NCBI RefSeq assembly: GCF_001949145.1
Contig: NW_019091509.1
Span: 181,163 to 245,162 of the forward strand
Origin: Acanthaster planci
Taxonomy: Eukaryota; Echinodermata; Asteroidea; Valvatida; Acanthasteridae
Length of the DNA stretch: 64,000 nt
Direction: 5' to 3'
Part shown: in pieces, positions 22,101 through 34,100 of the stretch
Position numbering within the stretch: the first letter of the stretch is position 1
Layout: each line of letters opens with the position of its first letter
The notes under the pieces: generated by a model
Told to the model about the DNA's origin: nothing
Database searches by the model: none
Seen by the model: the letters and a program-made list of their open reading frames with translations, nothing else
Position numbers and translations under genes: made by a program

Positions 22101-25100
22101 AAAGGACTTCTTGATTGATTTTTGAAAAAGGCATATTGTCTGATTCTCTTTCAGCAGTGATGACCAACAGATTGAAAAGAGCACCATCTAAGGAGATCAG
22201 TACTTACTGGTCTTCTTCATCACCTAATCCAAGTCTGCCATCTTTACCAACTCCCCAAGCAAAGACTTCACCATCAGCTCCAACTGCAAACACATGCTGG
22301 GGTCCACTGGATATTGCTGTCACATCAACACTGGGTTGTAATGAATGTGTAAAATGAGAGGCAAAAGCAAATACTGGATGACCCTCAAATTTATCTTCAA
22401 AGTAGACAAAAGAAGACACTTTATGAAAACATGATTTATGGACTAATGTGGTTTCAACAATTGACTGCTGGCCATCTTACATGCATTTAACAAAGAATTA
22501 CAGAAGCAATATTTTGAAATTTTACCTTAAAATGTAAATGTAATGTGACCAGTCGACTATTCTAGTCACCTGATCCCTCCACTTCTGTAACATGCCTTAT
22601 TCACTTCCAGACTTCAAAATTCTCAAGAACAGACTTGTACTATTTAACATCATTAGATAAAGCCTTGTGTTGTAGAGCGCCCTGTCTTTTAGGCCTTCAC
22701 TTTATACACTTGATAAAAATACCTGGCAACAATACTGTGTAGTGCACTCTGGGACTTTTTTGTATTGAGTAGCGCATTTGCATATTTACAGAGCTATGCA
22801 TGCCTCGCATTTGACAATGGTGACTTGAACAGTGTATTGTTTTTGCCCTACGTTTGTTCACCAGTATGAAAAACTTTTGTGGTTCACTCTACCTTGTGGA
22901 GTGGGCACTGGAGTGGGCAAACAAGAATAACCAGGGTAGAAAGAATAAAGGGATGATTGACAAATGACATCAAAACAAAGCTTAGCCGAGAAAAACTCTT
23001 GTTAATATCAGAGTTGGAAAATACTACATCTTTAAGTGATGGTGCTAAGAAAGAGGAAGATCATGTCGGCCACTTCCGCAGGATTCGAGCGAGTGAGGGC
23101 ACACTGCCTGGTGATCGAGAATTTAGCAAATGGAGAAATGGACTGGGAAATAATACATATTTGCGTAGGTTGCAGGCAGTAGACTAGTTAATTTTTTTGT
23201 CCATTTTGAATCTTGAACGAATCAGTAATTCAGCACTGCCAGGTGGCGGACTCAACTTCGCTCCCAAAGGCAGTAGTGGAGCGGAATTAGACCAGAGATT
23301 ACTAGATCTCAAAGGGCCTTTGGGCGCACAGTGTTATGCACCAGATACCACACCAGTACCACCGCTGCAAGTTCACAGATATCTTAATGGTCGATGTTTG
23401 AAGGGTGAATTCGTGTGCTCGACAGTACAGTACTGCAGCAAATGAGGGTATCGCAATGTCATACCCCAGACCAGCCATAGAGAAGGAATATTAACTACGC
23501 ACTGTCCTATTCCCTATTTTAGCAAAGACCGAAACCAACGCACCACTGTCCTTACTAATTGAGTGACCCCTGGCTCATGAATGTGCTAATTAATTGTAGC
23601 AGAGAGACTTACTCTCAAATTTCCATCTAGATCTAGAATTTAATGCACAGGAAAGAGAGGAAATCAAAAACAACCAGAAACACCAGATCACCTGAAATAT
23701 CCAGTGAACTGTAAGGAATCAATAACAAAAATTAGAGAATAAGGAGACAACTGCATACATAAGATAATTACAGTATAAACAAGAATGCCACAACTGGGGC
23801 AAAGACACAGTAGTAAGTAGTACCTCCAATTTCAGAAAAGGTGAAATTTAATCAAACTTCAGATATTTTGATTCATAAATGTCGATTTCATATACCTGCT
23901 ACAAATTTCTGATGAAATTTTGTTGGGGCCTGATTTTCCGATTGTTTTTTTTTTTTTCAGAAGTGCAAAATGAACTCTTAAATGCACCCCCCCATTTTTT
24001 TGTTGTTTTACATTTTTTAGTTCGGTGATTGAGTAGAAGTAATAATGATTAACTAGAATTTATCGATTGTATAGAACTTCTGAAATTTGTTGTGGGATTT
24101 TCTGAGATTCTGAGATTAATGTTCATACCATTCACTCATCACCCAGTGTCCGATTCAGGGCGCTCAGTGACAAGCAAATTCATACCATGCCAATTCACGA
24201 CACGTTGTGAATATTGAAAACTGAAGTATACGAGTCTTACATGCATCCTTCGGTTTGCGACAAACATGCAACTTGTTCCAAAGCACATCATGATAGGCCT
24301 TTGTATACAAATATGTGTTCACAGTGCCAAAAGTTCCACTTTTGGGTTTAACCAATACCCCCAGTCTCTGGTAAGGCAACGGGCCTGGTGAGGCACGCCG
24401 AATTGCTGGCCAGTAAAGACCACTTCGGCATAGCCTTCTGAAGCCACTACTTGTCAAATAAACCCACGGCCTCCCCTTCACTATACTACCATACATTTGC
24501 AGGAAAGAAAAAGGTACATGTACATGTAGCAAAATTTTGCTGGGAGCAATGAGCAGTGCTTCAATTGAAGCTAAGTTTTACTCTGTTGTATTTAATGTTA
24601 GGAAGGATACGCTGATAATAAAGAAATTAAATGGAAATGTACATTTACCTTAGCAGAGCTTCTATGAGACGAGGTCTTGATGCACTACTCCAATCTCCAT
24701 GGCCAAGACACCCTTTACTACCATCTCCACAAGTCATAACAATGCCATTATCACTTCCAAACACGCTGAAATATTCTCCACAACAGGCCCTTGAAATGAC
24801 AACAGCAATGACGAATTTCATCCCCAAAACATAAAACAACCTTATAAAAATGACAGTTATTACCACATACTCCATTATACCAATTACTTGTTCCGAGTAG
24901 AAAAGAACTTTATAAAAGTATTAAATTCCAGTTGAAATCAAGCTGGGGAAAATCATCCCACTTATGGATCCAGTTACTACATTTTCATCAACATAATAAT
25001 TTCCACAAACCTGATTATGGACTTCCCTCTCAATGAATGTATCACCTCAGGATAAGTTCTTGAAAGAAGATCACCATGTCCGAGTTGACCTTTACTTCCC

Positions 25101-28100
25101 TCGCCCCAAGAATATACATCGCTGTCAAATGTCACTACAACAACATGTGTCTGGCTAACAATGACCTTTGATATGAAAATTGAAACAGTTATTGGTCAAT
25201 GTCAAAAACTTGGACATTACTTCAAGTAAATTTAAATTCCCTAAAATTTCCCTCTGCACTGGCACCTGGACATACAGACTTTGCTTGTGTAGCAGAGACA
25301 GGAGAGAGATTGGAAGAAAATTAAATATCCACAAATAATTATCAAAGTTTTTAGGAGGCCCATGGCAGTGTAGGGTCCACGGTATAGATTTGTGTATGCA
25401 TAAAGGCACTTTCGTAACAGAATCTTGTGTTCCATATCAACATTTAAACGTAAAAACACCTTAATGGTAAATTAAGAATACTTCAGGTTTTAACGAGACT
25501 GTTTACAAAATACTGATGAAAACAATCGGAAAATCAGGAAAACTCCTGACAAATTGCACCCCCTGCACAGACTCTTCCTTTGTGCACTTATGGCTGTGCA
25601 TGTTCTTGCTCTTTTGCGAAGTGCTCTTTCCCATTCATATTGCATAATAAATCTTTCTCACTGAGTGCAATCTTCATAGGAAAATTAAAACTGCATATTC
25701 AATGCCATCAGATGTGTTCACACAGTGCGCAGATGTTCTATACACATGTGTGTTGATCCAAATGTCTTTGAAAAATGGCCCAGCTGATGCGGGTAACGAA
25801 AACTAAATCCAACAAACTGCAGATGCCCTTAGTAATCTGTAGGAAGTGATGTCATTTGAGAGAGACCAATCAGCACTCACTGATTCAAGCATGGCTCAGT
25901 ACCTGCTTGGATACTGTAATCACGAATAATGTGCAATTACTTAATACAGAGGCCTGTTTCAAAGGCCTTCCCAAAAACACCAGGCACCGGACAAGGCACT
26001 GTGGTGCTTCCAACAAACCCCAGGGCTGACTCTCAATTTGCCAAGCCCTGAGTTCAGCCTCATGTTGTTTCCCACTAACATTGCTTACATGTCCAGTGCG
26101 TAGCTTTCAATTCACAGCAACAATTTTGAAAGCCCTACTTTTACACATACACACTAGGATCACACCAGGATCATACCACTGATAATCTGCAAAAATATGA
26201 CTCTTTAAACACGCAGATATGATTAAAACTAAAAACAAGGCTCTACCTTGATGAGTTTTAACACCACAGTTATAGAAAGAAGTTTCTGCAATGAAAGTTA
26301 AAATCACAAGTGTCTATGATGGCAGGTTACTGTGATGGGCACATGATTAAAAAATGCTGACCTGTCTGATCTTGAGTTTTGCAGGAAGGTCCACTGGAAT
26401 GACATCGAAGTTGCAAATGTTAAAACGATACAACACTGACCTGCAGGGACACAAAATGAAATGGCATTATTTAGTGTTGTTCAAACAGAGTAAAGGCACG
26501 ATGAGTAAAGGCAAAATGATAATAAAGAAAAACATCAGTCTTTCCTCCCTGCCTGTTACTTAGAAAAAAATTAATAGACACTTAAAATTACAACTATCCT
26601 GACAAACTGAGACATGAAGAAAGAAGAAAATGAACTCCACAGATTACTAACATAGATTCTTCCCCAGCAGAGTAAATTTGACCTTGAAAGACACTTGCAT
26701 TCTACTTTTGCTAAGGGTCCACAGTTAGGTGCATTTCTCTATTATATGCACATTCTCTAGCTTGGCATTTATTTGAGATTTGAAGCATTTCATGGTAGGG
26801 TTACCAAATAAATTAGATAGGTTTGCTGTAGCACCATGGATATATCTCTTTTTTGAGTACGCGAGGTTCCCAGTACCACCAGTTCTTTTCAGAGCACCAC
26901 ATACTCAAAAAAGGATACATCCATGCTGCTACGGCAAACCTATCTAGTTTCCTTGACAGTTATTTGCTAACAAGAAAGAGTTATTCAAAGACTGTCATTT
27001 ACAAGAGGTAGATACGTGAGATGCCATGCTTTTAATATTTAAGTAAATCATCTCTACTCAAGCTGAGGTTAAAATCAACCTAGCTTGTTCCCATGTAACA
27101 ACCCTGCACTGTCATTAACTTCAGAAATTCTGACTTAACAAATGGATGAGTCTCATACAATTGGTGATTTTAAGTTTCAGTATATTGTCTGTATGTTTAA
27201 ATTTAATAATGAATAACTAAACTCACTTCTCAATTGAAAGATTTCTCCCACTTCCATTTACTTTATCATCATTGTATATTAAGAAAAAGCAATTCAAATG
27301 AGCATACCTTGAAATAAATCATCTGTTTTTATCATCAAACATGATGAAAACTTGGTTTAATTTAGCATCACTTACAACACATTCCAAAATGACTCTCTGC
27401 TTGCATCATAGTGAGGTTACCTCAATACTCTTCACCTAATTAAATTGTATCAAATTTCTGTTTATGCTCAACACCATAGAAACAACTTACTAAGTGGCAG
27501 CACACCATTCTGGCTTTCTTCTGTACACTATAACGTGTACAGTTGTAAGAAAGTCCCTTACTGGCCGGCGACATAAGCTATGTTCCCATTAGATTTTTTT
27601 TTGGGGGGGGGGTTAACTTACTGTGACTTTCCAGTAGAATGACACAATTAAACCAAATGGGGACATGCTGTAAACTGACATCCCTGTCAACTTCCCTGAT
27701 AAAACTACCAGGTCGAAAGTGGTCGCAAATGATTTTGGCACAACCATGTTAGTACGGGTGCTAAAAAGTCCAACAGGAACAGTTCCAATCCACGATGTAG
27801 ATTTACCGTGACTGCACTATAAACCTCTAAACAGGACAGCTTGCCACTACACACAGATCGACAGTGGGCATGCAAATATGCTTGTGTGGTTTGTAGTCTC
27901 TGGGATACAGCATGAGCAGACAGTGAAGAGAACCCAGAGAGAGTTTATACATGCATGTGTATTTGTACATCTTGTTCAAGCACTAAGTTAAGATTTTGTC
28001 ATAAAGACAAGATTTTGTCACATTTTGCCAATTTTTGTCATATCCTGCTCAGGTCAAAGAAGATCTGAAGAGCCATACAGTTCTCATTTACCAGAAAACC

Positions 28101-31100
28101 CAAGTTCAAGCTGCTGAACTTGGGTTATCTGGCAGGTTGATCAAGGATTTTGAGGATCTCTTATCAGCTACTGTTATCACTCTAAGGGGGTTTTGTTACA
28201 ACCACAGCTGGAGCAAGTACCATGGCTTGACTGAGTGGCGAGTGGGCTTTGCCTATAGTTTATAATATCACAAAATTGAAGTGATTGAAATTGAAGTGTA
28301 AGAAAAAAATGATACTTTTCTGTGTACACATTCTGACTAATTGTTACTTCTCAACGAATCTTGCGGACATAGGTCACTGATCACAAAGTTAAAGTTGGAC
28401 TTTATTTTCTTTTTTCAGCACTCATACTCAAACATCACTCACATTGCCGAATACATCGTGTGCGTGAATGAAGATATTATGTGTGTTAAGTTTCAGCATC
28501 AATACTAAAATAGTCATTTTTTCGTTATGGGCTACCATTTATTCAGGATGGTGTCTGTGAAGGTATTTGAGCAAAAGTAATGAAATATGGCTGATATACA
28601 ACCAGTCAGACCTATAAGGCTATCGAAGTCTGGTTGCTGAAGAAACGTGTACAAAACCTATGGTGAACACATAAACATTTAAAAAGCAATATAAAGTAAG
28701 GTGACGATGCCATTGTGACGTCATAAATTAGGCAATGATTTTGCATCATGGTCTTCGCCAGCTGTAACGATTGAGCATCGCAAAGTAACCCAAATTGTGC
28801 CTTGAAAATATGTACAAAGTGAATGGGCTAAAATACATGTATACATGTAAAATTCAATGATACATCACTCATGTTTCTAGGACCATCTATGCATAAGGGT
28901 TCTTCATTGGTATAAGTTTGATGAAGATCCAAAGTTGCAAAAGCACTAAAGTCGCGGCGACAAAAACGTGTACAAAACAAATGGGCTTTTGACCAGAAGA
29001 AGAAAAAGAAGAAAACAAAAACAAAAACGAGAGGTCATCTGTCTGTTGGACAACAGAACAGAGGGCTTTTTGCATCCCTTTCTTATGTCAAGTGACTTGT
29101 CTCCTGATGACGCCATCATCACATGAGGTCAATATTCCTTTAAAGCACTCCCTTTCCAAAATATCTGCAAGATTTGAACCTGATCGGACATGTACTTTGG
29201 GAGATATAGGGCCGTAAAGAATGCACCTTTAATATCACGTGACTTGTCCCCTGATAACATCATCATCACATGAGGTATATTTCGGCTAAAACACTTACCT
29301 TTCAAGTGCCAAGTTTCAACCAAATCAGACATGCACTTCAGGAGATAAAGTACTTCAAATGATACACATTTAATGTCACATGACTCGTCTGCTTATGGCA
29401 TTGTCATCACATGAGGTCAATTTCTGTTTGTATACCTTCCCTTCCCAACTACCTGCAAGGTTTCAACCCAATCAGACATGTACAATACAATATACAATAC
29501 AAAACATTATAGTTATCGTGGAAAAGGCACAAATGAAACATTTTAACCATTTGTCTCTTTTGTTGTTCCATACAATGGGATCAGCTCTCCGCACCACGTG
29601 CTCGGCAATTTGCCAGGTCCCAAGTATATGCCCTACGCACCGTGCGCCGTCTATATTACAGGCAGATATTGGGCGTCCACGCACACAGTAGCCACGGCAC
29701 AGTATGCGAAAGGGATTTTCGAGTTGGCAATTTATATTGTAAGGGGGGTTTTTGTCTACAGCGCTTCATATGTGTAAAAACGTACAGCAGTTATACACTT
29801 CACTCTACTGACTCCAATGTTTTAGCTGTCTTCTCATGGACAATTCACGCTTATATCTCTTATGGTTGATTTTTTACCGAATTTTGAAGAAAAAAAGAAG
29901 TTTTTATTGTAACTTCAGGTCTGGTGACGTCATCAGCCCCAAACTTCACACATGTGTTGACTGGGTAAAGATGATCATTTAAATCATTTTTCAGGTGATT
30001 CGAACAAACTTTGCCACAGATATCTATTCAAAATTCATTTTTCAGATTTTTTAACCTGTTGCTAGAGGGCACTCGACAATTAGGTGACATCATCGGTAGA
30101 TGATTTGAAGAATACTATACCCCAACAGACTAACACCATTGAAAACAACTTGATACCTATTACCAATTTCGAACAAAAAGTCCACTTCCAGTTTCGACCG
30201 GAAGGGACATGTGATTTAACCCACACGAGATGAATTAAAGACCACATTTTATCCTCCCACTTGCTGCAAACAGAATGTTGCGGGAGGCCACGGTTGATTT
30301 TATAAGGATTTTTATCAATTAAACGGAATATTTCAATATTCCAAATTTAATAACAAATCACTTGATGATGTCATCATGACATAAATATATCAGTATTATC
30401 TTCATTTTATAGTTAGTGCTTGGTGTAACTTTGATGACAATCAACGATTACTACGGTACCAAAATGGTGCCTCGAAATATGTAAAAATCAATAATAAATT
30501 GCTTGATGATGTCATCATGACGTTATGTTTCTAAAACCATCTATGCATAAGGGTTCTTCATCGGTATAAGTTTGATGAAGATCCAAAGTTGCAAAAGCAG
30601 TAAAGTGAGGGGTAGAAAGAACGTCTAAAAAACAAACAAGAAGAAGAAGAAATGCCTTTTTCGCAAAATTGCGAAAAAAGCCAAAAAAACAGAAGAAACA
30701 GAATGCCTTTTTTGCAAAACTGTGAAAAAGCCAAATACTATTTACAAAGAATTAGGAATAAAAAATCATAAGTGTGGAAAGCACATGAAAATAAAGTAAG
30801 ACTCAAAATTAAAATTAAATAAAGACACAAATGTGATAGGTAAAATGATGTGAGGTAAAATAAATGTGTTACAGAGAAGTTTGAGAGATTGAATTGGTAG
30901 GTATGGTTTCACACATTGAAACATGCCAAGCTTTGCCTGAACTGTACTCACAAGTTTATCAACATGTTCAGACCAGTTCAGCGGCTCGTCAATAATAACA
31001 CCAACACATTTTGCTTTGCTTTGCTGAGCGGTTAAGTGTGTGATTATTAAAACCTCTACCTTTAAGGAGGATACTGTGCCTAATTTGTGTTTGGATCCCA

Positions 31101-34100
31101 TATATGTCCATTTGACTTTTCGTAATTTAAAACAAGACAATACTTAATGAACCAATTACATATCTCGTTCATGGCTACACAGAGTTTCTGTTCTATTTCA
31201 GAAGCAGTTTTACCTCTTAAAGTGAAAGGTGTATCATAAGCATACATATCTATGGAACCTTTGCTGATTGCAGTAGGCGATGTATTAACATATATAGTAA
31301 ACAATAGAGGACAAAGAATAGATCCTTGAGGCACTCCGTTAACAACACACTGTGGTTTTGAAAGATTACTCTCAAAGGAAACTCTTTGTGTACACCCAGA
31401 AAGAAAAGATCTGAACCAACTAATTGCGTTTTCTGGACATCCAAGAGAATCTAAATTATTTAGAAGAATTTCATGGTTTACAAAGGTCAATAAAAGCAAC
31501 ACCAGTCAGGTCACCACAATCAACGTTTTTACTCCACTGAGTAACCAATTTCATAAGGATTGTAAGAGTAGGGTATTGCGGGCGAAAACCTGATTGATTG
31601 GGGTGCATGACTCATTATCATTTATAAATCCATACTTCTGCTCATAAACTGCTCGTTCTAAAATTTTACTTAATGTAGGTAACACAGAGATAGGACAGTA
31701 GTTCTCAACCTTAGATTTATCACCAGATTTGTACAATGGTAGCACAAGAGCCTTCTTCATGATATCGGGAACATGAACGTGATTATTAATAACATCCATA
31801 AACATGGTATAACAGGTTTGCAAAGCACAATCTACATCAGTTATCTCATCTATAACATCCCAATGAATATTAGTTAGGTTCTCAATAAGTTCCTCTTTAT
31901 TTATGTTCTTAAATGACCTAAATTCAATATTTCTGTGTTTGCGTTTAACTCACCTCAGAACTGGTGTTGTGATTGGACATCTAATGGTATAAGTTAAAAA
32001 TGGACAATGATGCTCGTACAAAAGACGCCACTTTCAGTGTGAGCATCAGAATTATCAACAAATATCAGGTCAATAAGAGTGCGACTATGACTGGTGACCC
32101 CAGTAGGGTATTTGATAGGTAATCAGCATATCAGGTTCAGTGGGAGCGTGTGAAAAGAACCAGGGCAAGTTCTGGGAATGCCACTTGTTGTCATGGCTTC
32201 ATACATTAAACATCAACGTTCACTTGTAAATCATTTTCCTTGCAACTCCCCCCACATACCTCCTCCAGTGAGGGAAGCTGCCATTGCATGATGTGAAATT
32301 TATTGTTGGACAGAAAGCGCTTTTGTGTGCCCCAGAGGAGGCGAGCTGCAGAATTTGGGTTAAGATGGGAGATTGGTTTTAGTCGAACGATCCCGCCACG
32401 ATAGTTATTGTATCCCGTGACAGCGAAGTTTACTACATACTTTGATTGGCCTCCTCGGATGAAAACCATCAGTTCCACTCTCCAAAATCCCAACCATAGA
32501 AGGCAACCAAGTACTGAGTGCCATCGAAGTTTCTTATCTTTACATCTTCCCATCATCCCAAGTCATCTACTGCCTGAATCATTTTCCCAATAATGAGACT
32601 TTCAGCCATATTTCATTACTTTTACTCAAATACCCTCACAGACACCATCCTGAGTGGTAACCCATCAAAAAAATGACTATTTTTACATTGAAGGTACGAC
32701 TTAAGACACGTGATGCCTTCATTCATGCACATGATGTATTTGGCAACGTCACTGCTGTTTACGTCTGTAAGAAAATATAGTCCAACTTCAAGATCAATGG
32801 CCTATGTCCACTATATTCATTGAGAATTTTTGAACAATTAAAGTCAGAATGTGCACACAGACAAGCATCACTTTTTTTAATACTTCAATTATATTTTAAA
32901 ATATATCATGCGAAGCAACTATAGCATAGTGTTATTTATGCACTTACAAGGTGGCTTTTTACACATGCGTGCTCAGTAAGTTGTGGCCCAGACAAACAAC
33001 TCCACGGTTCAAATACTCAGGCATTTGAATACCAATTTAAGTGATCAAAACGGGAAAATGTGGTTTTATTCGTTGGTCAAACTGGAATGCCACATTGACG
33101 TCAACGTTCTTGAAACTGGATGCGTGTTGAGAAAACTATAGGCAAAGCTTACTCGCCACTCAGTCAAGCTGTGGTTGCCCCAGCTGTGGTTTTGCACTTA
33201 GCTTGCAATAAAATCCCCCGAGGGCGATAACAGTAGTTAATAAGACATGCCTGAAATCCTGGTTCAACCTGCCAGAAAACCTGAGTTCAGGCTACTGAAC
33301 TCATGTTTTCTGGTAAATGATAATTCACGGTATGATAAAGCACATTGTTTGAGGTTACCGGCAATCTAAATAGTCAGGAGTCTTTATTGTTGTGTATTGT
33401 CTAATTGGCAGAGAGCATCATAGTCATCATAATCAGGGGTATTTCCTACCAAAACGGATCTGCTCCCTTAGCTTTTAGGTCATTCTGAGTAATCTCTGGA
33501 CCAAGGAGGAACCTCAGTTTAGGCTCGAGTTGAGACCCCAACTGGTTTTTGACTACACCCCTTGAACTTAGGTTAGGCATGGGAAAACACCCGCCACTAT
33601 ATAAATAGCTAACATTATGGCAACTCAGTTAACACATTAGTTATCATAGAAAGTTCCTTGATCCCAACCTGGCAAATGCCAATGAGTGACCAGTGGTTTC
33701 CAGGACAGCATGCTCATGCAAAGAATTCAACCCTTATATTTTGTCAATGTTTCCTTAACAGTTTGTTTACAACAGTTACCATCCTCTAACATCATACTTT
33801 ATTGTCAAAACATACAGGTGTGGATTACATATATTTGCTAATTTCAGTTTGTGGACATTTATTTGATTGATATTGATTCAAATAACAGCATGCAATTTGT
33901 GCATTTGAAGCTTCCATGTGAAATGGCCATTGTTATCTGCTGCATATTCAATAATCGGTTTCCAGTCAAAAAATACACTTGGGCTATCATGCAAGGATTC
34001 AAAGAATACAATAAATATGCTCACATGTTTGCAAACTTGGCGCAACGACTGCAACAACAAAGCAAAGGAGTGACGTTTTCAGCTAGAAATGGTATGAAAA

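Larger units (their letters stand above)
28085..33322. mobile_element. 5.2-kb element with long inverted repeats and hairpin tips
   Basis: Outer arms 28085-28260 and 33133-33322 are inverted copies, and the similarity resumes further in (28365-28590 versus 32595-32830). The left arm lacks about 150 bp that the right arm has. Each tip begins TCATTTACCAGAAAACC or a variant. Inside are a direct repeat, a tandem array, hairpin repeats and a LINE. No transposase was recognised, so the class is open: long-TIR DNA transposon or foldback element. It lies in the intron between exons 7 and 8. Confidence 0.7.

Noticed and set aside
24164-24532. 122-codon minus open frame
   Set aside because: No recognisable domain, no matching splice sites, and it would interrupt the RCC1 order between exons 9 and 10.
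26640-26700. [11 protein letters not shown] in the minus frame, considered as an extra RCC1 exon
   Set aside because: No good donor at the right place, and exons 7 and 8 already join in phase without it.
29080-29480. Tandem array considered as CRISPR-like
   Set aside because: Units are ~145 bp, diverged and without spacers, in an animal genome; it is an ordinary tandem repeat.
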